Source: Isohypsibius dastychi
Lineage: Eukaryota > Tardigrada > Eutardigrada > Parachela > Isohypsibiidae
Assembly (NCBI GenBank): GCA_034696485.1
Contig: JAQIWT010000435.1
Coordinates: forward strand, 1 to 20,442
Length of the DNA stretch: 20,442 nt
Reading direction: 5' to 3'
A program made the translations under genes and the position numbers. Of the stretch, positions 7,901 to 17,635 are shown piece after piece (position 1 is the stretch's first letter; every line of letters begins with the position of its first letter). The notes below the pieces were generated by a model. It did no database searches. It was not told the DNA's origin and saw only the letters and a program-made list of their open reading frames with translations.

Positions 7901-10440
7901 TGTACCTAACCCACGATCGGCCACCACTGGGACGATATGACGATGTCATCATTCTACGATGTACGCTTGTGAACCTAGACGCAATCATGGCAGCAAGTTC
8001 ACACGATGGAAGAATTGCCACCGATACTCTTAACCTCATTCACCGCGTCTTCGGCACAATGATTCACAAAAACGGCAGAATCTACAGGCTCTTTTGGGAA
8101 GGATCAACACTCGTTGCGGTAGGAGGCGCACCTTGTGGTCTTCATCTAGATCCTATTCACACCATTTGCCAGGTTTGAAGATTCGAATTGTAGTGGTGAA
8201 CGATCACAATATCTCATTTCAGGTAGCTTTGGAATTCTTGATCTGGTCTCAAAATGCTCGCTCTCCGGCGATAGAACCTCTGCAGTTCCGATTTGGTATA
8301 CACTGCGGCGCTACGGCTGCAGGGTGCGCGGAATATTCGTCATCTCACTTTGTTATTTTTGGTGAGCTCATGAAAACCACACAGGTTATTGAAAGATCAT
8401 CCCGGCCTTCTCGAATCCTAATCTCGGAAGATTTCTTTGAAAAACTGCAAAAGTGTAAGTCGTTCATTCGAAAATCCTTCTGAATATACAGGATTTACTT
8501 GGTCAATAGTGGCAAAGGTATACGTTAAATATCGAGTACTCGAATCTTCTCGTTCAGTTCCTGGCTATAAGAAAAGATCTTTTTGGCTAACGGGCTCGGA
8601 CTATTGCGAACACCAGTACATGCTCGACGAGATTCTATATGGGAAGGATCTGCTGGAGCAAGACACTCTTGATAATCTTGCATACAACAATGAGTCAGCA
8701 ATATTGGAGGATCATCTACTTTCTGCGATTTCTGTGAATCCCGGCAAAAGCGGCCAAGTGCATAACCACCCCTTACTCAGAGGCACGGCAGCATTCATTC
8801 GAGGGCTGAGGAAAAACAGAATGAACAACATGAAGATTCCGGCTTCACATATTTTGGAGTCACAGATACTTCCACTTAAGACTGACAAGAAAGGTGGAAA
8901 AGTCGACAAAAACACACGATTGCTACAGGAAGACAAACGACCTGAAGAGCACATGTTTCATGCTCCGACAGCTGCTGACCTTCAAGTCGGCATTTATCAT
9001 CATGGTAGGGCCACCGTTTATTTTTGAATAGAGGCGGTGCATGACCTCAGTTATTTACTACCTTCAAGTTGAGTCACAAGCGGCTGACGATGACCCGGTG
9101 CCAACTATACACGGGCACGAGATGTTGAGCAAGCTGCTTGCCGAGGAGGGCGATGATGACATGAGCCCGTTAGCTGTGCGGAAGCCGAAGGAGGCTTCTG
9201 ATCCGGTCAACCAACTTGCTGTCTCTGCGTCGCTTGTCAGCCAACGAACTAGCACCTCATCTGTCAACATAAAACCAAAGGTGGACGACACGATTTATGG
9301 AAATTTGTTTGAAGGACTTTTAGGGCTGTCAGCGAGCGAAAGGGAAATAGCGAAACTAGAAAGTGCACCAGCACGACCCCACGCATTCAAGTCAGAGCGT
9401 AGAAGCACGAAAAAAGAAGGGAGTGCAATGAATGACCACAATAAGCTTGCCGCAACAAAGTCAACCAGTTATGGTTTGAGTGGTACACGGAACCCGGGTA
9501 AGCGCGCATCATGCTCATACTACGGAAACATCAGTTGTTTCTTAGGATAGAATAAGGATGGTTCCCATATATTTGAAACCCGCTTCATTCGGTTCTTCTT
9601 TACAGTGATTGAGCCAGGGGAACAACATATTTCATCTTCTCACTCAGCCTCTCGTTCTCATATACAAGAGGTGCACGGTAATATATTTATTACTTTAAAT
9701 CGTGGACGCTCGCAATACAGCAAAATATTCCACTGCAGACGTTACATCCATTCCAACTAAACGAGCTGAAAATATCACAACGCCACTCCACGTTATATCG
9801 CGCCCAAAACCTGAAGTCACGGCTCATGCACCCCTTGGCAAACCGCACAATAATGAGAGGACTGAACAAGGCAAATCTGTTCCACGTAAGTAGAGAAAAC
9901 AAAAACAAAAACATGTAATGCAAGGAGCCCGTCGGTCAGGCATGCCGTCAAAAACGTGTCAACCAGCAGTTTCAGATAAGCTGCATTTCAGAACAAAGTT
10001 CCATACCTAATCTGAAACCAACCGCATCGTTTCATCACCGGCATGCCTACGATGACGCAGATCTGGGGTCGATTGAAGGAGAATCAGAGATTCATCACGA
10101 TGACAAGAGGGACCTCCTTCATCACAGGTTACGCCACCATAACATCAGTTCCGAAAGTGTTCTCCATTATACACCATATTCATTGGAGGAGGAAGACAAA
10201 TTGGATACCTTGGAAAACCCAACTCTAGGCACATTACAATACTATCAACCGTCATTCCAAGACGAAAATAAGCCTGATCGATCAGCACCCAAAGTTGATC
10301 AAACACTCACAAGAAATGATCTGCTGGAAACTGGCCGGCGCCCACTTGTTATACCAGAAATCTTCATCAAAGATATCGCGTCATCCGACGAAAAAGTGCA
10401 TGAGAAAAAGAAAAAACGTCAGAAAAAGAAAGAGTCCTAA
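1964..10440 (+). CDS. Receptor of the guanylyl cyclase family with PstS-like ectodomain (5' partial)
   Basis: Hand-built model: exons 1964-2433, 4734-5435, 5494-5593, 6959-7148, 7204-7389, 7441-7760, 7811-8172, 8223-8454, 8510-9004, 9069-9497, 9606-9677, 9721-9885, 9992-10440. All junctions use GT-AG and keep one frame over about 1,390 residues to TAA at 10438. The N-terminus and signal peptide lie upstream and were not found. Order: PstS-like binding domain, one transmembrane helix, kinase-homology domain, coiled linker, cyclase-homology domain, long polar tail. Linker-plus-cyclase order and kinase motifs are those of membrane guanylyl cyclases. Those normally make cGMP on ligand binding, but here the catalytic residues are replaced, so cGMP synthesis is unlikely. 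Most introns are 43-66 nt; the two large ones (2434-4733, 5594-6958) carry repeats. The 2433/4734 junction is the least certain. Confidence 0.82.
2473..2524. repeat. Small hairpin from inverted copies of a 13-mer
   Basis: CCTCTGCTAAGTT at 2473-2485 is the exact reverse complement of AACTTAGCAGAGG at 2512-2524, giving a 13-bp stem with a 26-nt loop about 40 nt after the proposed splice donor at 2434. Further direct copies of the 13-mer lie at 2783-2795 and 3724-3736, and a one-base variant at 3690-3702. The motif therefore flanks the fold-back minisatellite on both sides. Confidence 0.65.
2853..3684. repeat. Fold-back minisatellite element with terminal inverted repeats
   Basis: The left arm (about 2966-3275) is a tandem array on the plus strand of GTCCAC joined to ACA, CCA, AAC or AGC triplets. 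Near 3271-3283 the array passes through the palindrome-like GTCCACAGTGGAC and continues as GTGGACTGTGTGGAC on the opposite strand to about 3500. The outer ends are inverted repeats: 2853-2889 matches the reverse complement of 3648-3684 at about 33 of 37 positions, including TTGTGGACTGGTG. The whole could fold into one giant hairpin. It lies in the large intron of the receptor gene. Long open frames over it are repeat artefacts. Confidence 0.85.
3840..4405 (+). other. Coding-like islands inside the large receptor intron
   Basis: Three open stretches without ATG read like protein. The first, about 3821-4042, follows a strong acceptor ATTTTCCAG ending at 3839 and includes SHILNDEASRLAPQRFLLY. 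The second, about 4112-4249, includes LTDVSDRKASFADDPF. The third, 4253-4402, includes VNFVGRVFTFEVAKVL; a different frame there after TTACTTTCAG (4241) also looks plausible. The first is phase-compatible with an alternative donor TAG|GTGAAA at 2438 of the receptor exon. However, no clean splice path then returns to the exon at 4734, and stops separate the second and third. They may be missed exons or remains of another gene. No family recognised. The rest of the intron (4406-4733) shows nothing. Confidence 0.3.
5115..5171 (+). other. Single transmembrane helix of the receptor
   Basis: A 19-residue hydrophobic run, FIIAIAFLVPLGLLIVIGS with its flanks, follows the ectodomain. It is followed by W, R and K residues as expected for a cytoplasmic stop-transfer border. 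It separates the extracellular binding domain from the juxtamembrane and kinase-homology regions, giving type I topology. Confidence 0.85.
5912..6041 (+). repeat. Degenerate tandem repeat, about 19-nt unit
   Basis: Six to seven diverged copies of a unit close to TATCGTACGTGACGTAGGG lie in the 1,365-nt intron between the hinge and the rest of the kinase-homology domain. Copies differ by substitutions and small gaps. Units contain self-complementary CGTACG and ACGT. Open frames on the minus strand across this area arise from the repeat. The remainder of this intron up to the hairpin at 6494, and from 6582 to 6958, shows no gene. Confidence 0.7.
6494..6581 (+). repeat. Structured hairpin element, copy B
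   Basis: 6494-6516 pairs with 6559-6581 over 23 nt. The outer stem CGTCTCCGCCAAAA is shared with copy A at 350. The inner stem AGCCCAATA/TATTGAGCT differs entirely from copy A's TTAAGAGC/GCTCTTAA, yet is self-complementary. The stem continues past a bulge as CTTC/GAAG. The 31-nt core 6526-6556 is identical to copy A. The three stem mismatches are C-A on this strand and would be G-U wobbles in a minus-strand transcript. It has the same orientation as copy A and lies in a receptor intron. Confidence 0.75.
7811..8600 (+). other. Degenerate cyclase-homology domain (pseudocyclase)
   Basis: A coiled linker (MEERLKVITNELHRYSHALLP) leads into a class III cyclase fold. Aligned to membrane guanylyl cyclases: FSDIVGF becomes RCTLVNL (first metal Asp to Thr); VYKVETIGDAYM becomes IYRLFWEGSTLV (purine-selecting Glu to Phe, second metal Asp to Ser); RIGIHTG is kept as RFGIHCG; YCLFGDTVN becomes FVIFGELMK (purine Cys to Val, catalytic Asn to Lys); the transition-state Arg of ASRMES becomes Val. 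The fold ends with KRSFWLTG, equivalent to TYWLLG. The structure is kept and every catalytic position is changed. It could dimerise, act as a scaffold or inhibit an active partner. Confidence 0.85.
8600..10440 (+). other. Long polar C-terminal tail of the receptor
   Basis: About 500 residues follow the cyclase domain across exons i-m, far longer than the short tails usual in the family. The tail is hydrophilic, rich in Asp, Glu, Ser, His, Lys and Pro, with no recognisable domain, and is probably disordered. An acidic stretch (AEEGDDDMSP) lies near 9145-9170. The last residues are a dense basic run (KKKKRQKKKES) before the TAA at 10438. That run could bind acidic lipids or serve as a sorting signal; both are inference. 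Introns at 9005, 9498, 9678 and 9886 all keep frame, and the intron at 9678 is only 43 nt. Confidence 0.7.
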
Positions 10441-10622
10441 GATTCTACCTCACACTGAAACTGAACTGGAGATTTCCCGTACGATAGTTGCTGTTATGAA
10501 GATGAATGGCCTCGTTTTTGAACGGACACTATAAGAACGTTAGGGAAACAATCGCTGAAACCCGCCTCAAATTTGCTATCTTTCAATTTTGCATTGGCAG
10601 GTTGAAGTTCTCTCGTCACAGT

Positions 10623-13600
10623 TTAAAGAATATCTTTAAACTGATATTTCCATTTTTTCAAGCATTTGGGTAACGGTACTCTCTTCCAGTTTTTACCCTC
10701 GGAACCCTTGTTTTCTTTTGATGCGAGGAAGCCCACAGAGCTTTCAGAACCCGTCGGTGTAACAAGGTGACAATCTTTCTTCTTTGTTGACCATACTTTC
10801 AAGCATGTCTTTTTTCTTGAGATGGATGTCATGTCTAGTCGGCCTTCTGAATACCAGTCGTCACCTTCTGGTGTTTTGGTACGCTCGTTCACGGCGCTGT
10901 GACGTGAAGTCGTCTTATTGGCGTAATACCGCGGCTGTTTCTTTCTTCCTCTTGTAAGCTTTAAAGCTGAGCATTCATAAACCAAGGGTGGGCCAAATCC
11001 CTCCACGTAACTATCGGATGCTTCCTCAAATGGATTTTTATCGATATACTGCATAAGATCGTCCACGTTGCCATCGGCTGCCTGAACTGGGCACCCTGGG
11101 CTGTATTCCATGTTTTCCACCAGCTGACGTGATTTGAAAACAACTTTTCTCCTCTCGGACTCAAACGTCGCGACAGATGCTGAATGGGGTAATTGTTTCC
11201 CTAACATACGCCAATTTTTCAATCGCTTTCTAAAACATTTCCGATTAAGACTAGTCCCATATTCTTCCTCCACGTCGCTATCGAAATTTGAAAACAAGTA
11301 CGGCGAGCCTGAATTTAAAAGTGTTGTGCACCGCTGTTACTAGCTCTTGCAGTGCGCTATACCATACCTGAGATGAAGGGATGTCCATTGACAACTGCAG
11401 CGCTTTCGTTATGTTCATTTTGTTGCTGATCGGAAGATTCTGGGTCATCTGCGTGGAGCAGAGATGGAATCGGAATTTCTGATGATTTGTTATCTCGTGA
11501 ACTGGACGTGGAGGGAGCAGCACCGATGTCTTGTATGAATCCGTCAACCAATTCCACGGATACTAAATATTGAAGCGTGTTATTTTAAGACGGGGTGTAG
11601 GAGTTACAATTAAAAATGGCACAGCAAGGCCGATAATTAAAGTGTACCTTTGCGTGGCTTTTTACAGTTTGAACATATGTTGTTTTTGGCCACCATGGTT
11701 CCGGGTTGCACATCTCTGCTATTTGGTTCTGCCGTACTGATTTCCTTCACTCTGATAGCGCTGCATTGCTGTGTGGTAAGTGGGCATGCGACAGATGCTT
11801 GGTCAGTGTCGTCTTTCGGCTCTGTTTTGCCATCGTAGCGGTCACGTAGTGTTTTGGTATAACGATGCTGCAGGAATTTCAAGTTCGGTTGCATTGATTG
11901 GCTGTTCAATCCGGGAGTCAAGACTGTTTTTTCTCCTGTTTTACTTGCAATTTGTCCAGAAATTTTCAGTCCATTCGTAGCCATCTCCATCTTTTTTTCG
12001 GCAATTTTTTGCAGTTTTTTAGTGGACAACAGTTTGGTTCGTGCAAGCTCGTTTTTTTGGAGAAGTTTGCTCATTTCTCTCGTGGCTTCGGTTTTGCACC
12101 TCTTAACGAAACGGAAATATTTTCTCCCCGATCGGTCAGATCCATGTCGATTAGACCTCTTTGACCAGGCTTGACTCATGAATCTTCCTTTCGCACCTCG
12201 TTTTCCGGATTTATGTTTGCTTTTAGCAATAACTCCATTCCCATCAATTGGCTGACTCGATTGTGCATTCGACTCCATGTCTACTTCTTGACCATTTTCA
12301 CCAATGACGCATTGTTTACCACCCGATGTTCTGGTTGGGTTACATGAATGCAGTTCTTCCAACGAGCCGAAATTGATTCCAACCAGCTTGAGTTGAGCCA
12401 GCCCTTGTGGGTAAACCCTGAAGGGATTTGTGGGGGTATCCTGTTTACTCTGACGTATTTCCGCAAGCCTGTTCCTTCTTCGCCGGCATCGCTTTTGTCT
12501 TCTGGAGGTCTGATCGTTCAACACTGCAGCATCTTCAGACACCTCAGTTCTTTGAGTATTCCGGGATGAAGTCACTGTTTGTTTTACTCGACGGTTTCCG
12601 CGGGTTGCTTTACGTGCATAACTGATTCTTTCTTTAAATGACAGGATGTGAGAAAATGATTTGCGCATAGCCGGTTTCGCGGCTCTGAAACGCGGAATCA
12701 CCTCTGCACGACCGGCATTACGTAATAAAGCTGCAGCTTCTTTCTCTAATTTGCGTTCGTGCGCAATCTCTGCCTTTCGGTCCAAGATCTGCTTCCGTCG
12801 ACGAACAGTTTTATACTCTTTTAAGATGTGTGATGGAATGTCTCTAGCGTACTTTTTCCCGCTCGTATCCAAGCCTAACGGGGTAATTTGATTCCAGATT
12901 ATTCGAGGAAAACATAATCTCAGAAGACTCACGCGCAGCGTTCAATTCTTTCGCGTAATTAACTAGCTTTCTCGCTGATGAAAATTCAGGTAAATTTGAA
13001 AGCGGGCGGGAAATAAGTTTCGGTAGAAAATCGTAGCGATTGGAAAACATCCTGGCGAACATTATGTACGATCTCCAGTCAGGCCGGGATTTCCTGAAAG
13101 CGGCCAACTGCATCTGTGTGTTCGGTAAGGGTTTAGGGCTACCAGCCAGCGCATCACGCCATTTGTGGTGAAGCTTGCGTCGTAGTATCTGACGCTTGTG
13201 TTTATATTCGGCTGCAAGCTTTACGTATCGTTTTCTGACAATCCATTTCTCGCGACTCCGCAAAGGCTGAAGACTTCCTGGCTCCGGTTGTCCAAAGTAA
13301 TATTCGAAGGTGGTGTAGGACGGTAGCGATCGCAAGATTTCGTCATGGAGCTGAGTTTTAAACTCGTCGTCTATCAGAGTTTTTGGTAGATAGACACCAA
13401 GGCTTTCATCGAGCTAGGACAGGTCTTGTAAATTAGCAGTAAAACTTGCATGGTGACACGAATATAATTTCCAAATTTTGCACAACAGTATACGTACCTC
13501 ACCTCCACTTGCTGAGGTTTCATGAGTTTTAAAGGTAGATCAGGCAGATGAAACCGCATTGGGATGAACATTCTGGGCATTGGGCCATGGAACAGCTAAA

Positions 13601-13906
13601 AGAGAAAATTATCATCTGATACATTCCAGTTCGCTTGTGTGTTGATACCGAATCTTGCGGGAAATCATCCAAAGATTGATGTTCTGATTTCGGACAGTCA
13701 CCTGTTCTTTTTGGTACCCATCCCTCAGACACACCCGCACCAGTCTCAGTTTTGTCATCGCCTGAGGAAAGTGATGTCCATTCCGGGTTCAGGTCAAGAA
13801 ACGGGTGCTTGAGCAGAGGTTTGTTAACAAATAGCTTATCGAGTTGTTTTGTACCCGTTTCACTCAGTGATTTGGCCGGAATGACTGATTTCTTTTCATT
13901 CGACAT
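10623..13906 (-). CDS. Basic orphan protein, probably nuclear
   Basis: Minus-strand model in transcription order: 13906-13649, 13595-13503, 13413-12933, 12874-11648, 11562-11368, 11308-10623. The five introns are 53-89 nt with GT-AG ends and consistent phase, giving 979 residues. The start chosen is the first ATG of the frame (MSNEKK). I do not recognise the family. Visible: a proline-rich, compact N-terminal part (FHLPDLPLKLMKPQQVE, then YTTFEYYFGQPEPG); a helical, strongly basic middle (KWIVRKRYVKLAAEYKHKRQ; RRQKRCRRRRNR near residue 402) resembling nuclear-localisation signals; a Lys/Glu-rich helix near KLLQKNELARTKLL; a single CSNC near residue 678; and a Ser/Asp-rich C-terminal part. It ends 182 bp from the convergent receptor gene. 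Nuclear location is inferred from composition only. Confidence 0.72.
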
Positions 13907-14874
13907 TTTCAGTCGTACCAAGTTGAATATATCTGAAAATGTGGATTCAGACTCAGAATGGAGCGCTCAATGCACGGCACGAAAGCACAAAAACGTTGCT
14001 ACGATATGGCGATCACGATCGCGACAGCTGCAACAATCCTGACGCGCACACGGTCAGTTTCAAATGACTCATTTGAGAAGAAGAAAGTGCGATGGTGAGA
14101 ACTTGGGTTATATTCGCAATCATTCAGTTTAGGTGCGGCGGGGGATAGACGTCAGCAGCGAGTAACCAAAATCTGTCAAATTCGAGACTTTCGCAAATCG
14201 GGCACGTGCTTCGGAGAAGCACTCTCTGCTGTACTGTAATCTGATCCTGACAGATGAAAACTAATCGAAAAACAATGAATTGCATTCTGACTGATGAAAT
14301 TTAAAGCAATAACGAATATTCAGTTAAATGCGACATCATTTTTTGTTTTGACGAATGTCTTTTATTCATCGGATAACCAAAGACAGTCTGGCAATCCCGA
14401 TTCGTAGATGATGAGATCGAAGACATTGCACCAATGACCCGACCGGAGCACCGTGTGACTTTCACAAAATCACTCGTAACTGTACATCCAGCCACTTTCT
14501 CGGTTCACGAAACGAACGATTTGAAGTGACAAGGAAATCAACCAAGAACCTGAGTGGTCAAATTTTTTCTGGTGGAAATGCGTCATTGTAGAACCACACA
14601 GATGATGGTCCCTAACTCGAAGTTGAAGATGTTATTCCGATTGTGATCGGCAAGTGCGTAAACAACATTCAAAAACGCGGCGATGCCGGATGGGCCGAAT
14701 TAATTTCGGCTCGATCAGCCAAAATGTCATGTCGGTCCTATGCAGTGCCACTTAACATTTCGAATAAATCGAGTTTTGTTAACCTGTGACAAGCATTCTC
14801 TTCGCACATTGATTAAGCAGTTTCAAACTAACAGTCTTCCACCTTCCACATCTGGCATCCTTCATCAACTTATC
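13907..14874. other. Region between divergent gene starts, with a possible small plus-strand gene
   Basis: It should contain the promoters of the basic orphan gene (leftward) and of the astacin-like gene (rightward). On the plus strand an ATG at 13939 opens 38 codons to a donor-like GTCAGT at 14053. A phase-compatible open stretch at 14383-14529 follows CCAAAG and includes VDDEIEDIAPMTRPEHRVTF, ending in TGA. Together they would make a protein of about 86 residues. The start lies only 33 bp from the opposite-strand start codon and the acceptor is weak, so this is a guess. Nothing else is recognised. Confidence 0.2.
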
Positions 14875-17015
14875 ATGGATGCATGCCGCTGGAGTCTGCT
14901 TGTGTTAGTCTACTCGGGATGTGCTATTATGTTCACATCAGGTAAATTCCTCGCGCTTGTACTTCCGCAAATCTCAAATTTTATTCATTTTCAGCTCAGA
15001 ACTGGGCAGATCAAATGGCCGTTCCACGGACACCTATGAGAAGAACCGTCAACGCCGATTACAGGTTCCAGAGATTTCCGGACAAAAACAATATTTTGTT
15101 CAGCATTGATAACAGCTATTGTGAGTGATACAGCATGTTCTCAGTTGGGGACTCAATAGATAATTTTCAGCTGCCGCCCAAAAACAGCTGATCAGAGACG
15201 CTGCGAAGAAGGTTGCACTTGGCTCAGCATACTGCGTGAATTTCGTGGAAACAACAGTCACAGATACACGATTCAAAGTCAACGTCGCACCTACCGGAGC
15301 CCAGGGGTAAACCTGACAGTTTCAACTATCTTCCCAGCTGCGATCTGATCATTCAGTATCACGTGTCTTTAGATCAACCTACTGTTCGTCCTGGCCGGGT
15401 CAACTAACTCAACTTTTAAGTACAGGAAAACAAGATATGGTGATAATTGGAGGGCAAAACGGATGTCTGGACAGTATGCGAATCGGTGACGTCATGAAAT
15501 ATTTTGCTATACTGGCGGGTCGTCGAAATGAACATCAACGAGGAGATCGTGACAAATATATTACTTTGAATCCGGGAAGCATAACCAATATGGTAAGCAG
15601 AACTGTTCTGTCCTACATCAGCGTCACATCTTACGTTCCTATAGAATGCGTATCGGCTTTACATTAACGGTAGCGATGCAGTAAGTACGCTTCTGATTAT
15701 CGGTCGGAAAAAAAGGATAAATGCTTTTGTTTGCAGATCTGGGGCTTCAATTATGACTACTGTAGTATAACCCATAACCAACCGACCGACTACGCTGTAC
15801 CCGGTGGTTTTGCTTTCACTCCTGTCAGTGGTCCGAATGCAATCCCTAGAATGGATCAGCTGAGCAACATAGACTGCAAAGTTATCAGTTTCAACTACAA
15901 TTGTGACATGAGCAAATGTGCACCATGTTAGTAATGACATGACTAAACATTCTTATGTTCCTGAAGATTGCTTGATTCAAAGTTGACTGTGACGCCGCTA
16001 GAGAGCGGGCAGCAGGTGGTGTGACCGTGGCTCCGACAACAGCGTCACCAGGAGCGTGTGACATGGCAAGATTCTGTAATAACTCGCCCGACGAATCGTC
16101 ATATGTCACCGGTCCTTTTCAACTATATCAGACCTTACTCATGTTCTCGGGTACGAGGTTTGCTCTGAAACGGGTCACATCATTTGACATTTATCCAAAA
16201 TAGGTCAATGTGTGATGGAATACACGTTTGACTTTACCAATGGAAAGTTGAAACCGAATACAACACCACGATTGATAACATCATATTTCCCATCGCCGGG
16301 TGGTCCATCATTTAGAGCCCCCGTGACCTTTGCATATATGAAGCTAGCGATTGATGCTAGCTCTTATGATTTGGTCATTGAAAATCAGGTATTCAGCAGA
16401 AACCGTAATTATCAAAAACAACTCAACTTGTTTGGCAGGTGAATCCAACGACGCTGGAATGTACTACAAATGGTGCTCTCTCGACCAACGCCGCTACATG
16501 TTTGAAGGCGGCCACATCAACAGTTGCAGTGCCGGTGACAATTGGCACCAGTGCCACCTCTCAGCTGTTCACCGGGGACAATACCGTGCACCACTACGTT
16601 GTCGATTGTATGGTCTTTTTTACACCAATGTGATACTGAGAAAATCAGTTTTCTTTGCAGCTACCCAGACGAGTATCAAGCTGATGAATGAAGATTTCAC
16701 GCAGATTTTGCAGTCGACTGGATCGATCCTTACTGGTCAAACCAAAATTGCGAAAATTACGGCTATTCAAATTCTACAGGATGAAATGGGCAACAACCCT
16801 GTCCGGCTCGCTGTTTTCGGTACCGGCACCGACAACGTGACCCCCTACGTTGGTTTTGTCAGTGACTTCTCCCTTGACGCATCTCCAGATATTTCCCTGA
16901 ACACTCATACGGTAAGATTTGGTAATTACCATCAAAAAGACATGTGCTCGGACTGGTATGTTTGCAGTGGGACGAGGAGCCTGTTCAGTTGAATACAATC
17001 CTGAATGGTTGTTAG
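14875..17015 (+). CDS. Secreted astacin-like protein lacking the zinc site (pseudopeptidase)
   Basis: Exons: 14875-14941, 14995-15120, 15171-15306, 15373-15592, 15645-15680, 15737-15926, 15983-16111, 16204-16388, 16439-16607, 16661-16911, 16968-17015; 518 residues; introns 50-92 nt. The start is chosen because MDACRWSLLVLVYSGCAIMF is a signal peptide. Residues about 54-251 follow the astacin (M12A) fold: CVNFVE, CSS, GGQNGC, EHQRGDRDKYI, FNYDYCSI and a closing NYNC. The four family Cys are present (86, 114, 141, 251). The HExxHxxGxxHE motif is replaced by VMKYFAILAGRRNEHQR, so no zinc His and no catalytic Glu remain. The Met-turn SxMHY is SITHN. Cys204 and Cys242 are additional. A short TVAPTTASPG linker leads to about 240 C-terminal residues of no recognised family. 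Secretion is well supported; proteolysis is not expected. Confidence 0.85.
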
Positions 17016-17635
17016 TTATTAAACTTATGCTTAACCGATTTGAAGCTATTTCGCTGAGCTTTTGTCGTTTTGAAAAAGGCACTTACAAACTGTGAAACTG
17101 CTCGGAGAAACCTCAATATGCTTCCCGCACGTCGCACCGTGCATAACTTTCTTGGAGATATTTGAAGGTAACCGAATTTTTTCATGGGGTTCACAGTGGG
17201 AGCAAAACACGAGATTCCCTCATCAAATTACTTAACTTTGATTCCCTCACCAATTCTGAACCAATCAAGCAGTGATCGCTTCCAGAACTTTGCTACTCCT
17301 TCCAACATCAACCCTTGCTGCAACGACAAGCTTGGTTTCATTTTCCAACCCAGTCAAACCCATCCCTTGAACAATTCAGCCTGTATGATACGAACGAATG
17401 TACTGGAATGTCATATGAAATGAAGTTCAGAGAAAATTCACAAATCTCGATCATCACTCGATCATCACTCGATCATCACTCGATCATCACTCGATCATCA
17501 CAGAACAGAGACTTGGTTGATTGGTGGCTTGATTGGTGAGGACTGTGCATGTACAGCGCTGTTGTCATGTACGTACATTGGCGAAAAATGTGCGCTTTGC
17601 TTGTATCCGTTCAAGAATGATCGGTTCAAAGACCG
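17016..17635. other. Region after the astacin-like gene
   Basis: Largely without recognisable genes. An open stretch at about 17184-17423 has a polar, protein-like composition with a few Cys (PCCNDKLGFIFQPSQ). It lacks an ATG with context and cannot be joined in phase to the upstream gene, which already ends at TAG 17013-17015. It could be an extra exon or chance. The 11-nt tandem repeat is listed separately. Confidence 0.3.
17448..17501 (+). repeat. Short tandem repeat, 11-nt unit, five copies
   Basis: Five near-perfect head-to-tail copies of CGATCATCACT occupy 17448-17501; the last copy departs only at its end. Each unit contains the palindrome TGATCA on overlapping strands. No gene spans it. 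Confidence 0.9.

Noticed and set aside
14301-14495. Minus-strand open frame in the intergenic region
   Set aside because: The overlapping plus-strand reading looks more protein-like, and neither has good support.
15485-15493. Perfect CRE-like TGACGTCA
   Set aside because: It lies inside a coding exon of the astacin-like gene (Gly-Asp-Val-Met codons), so it is best explained by codon content.
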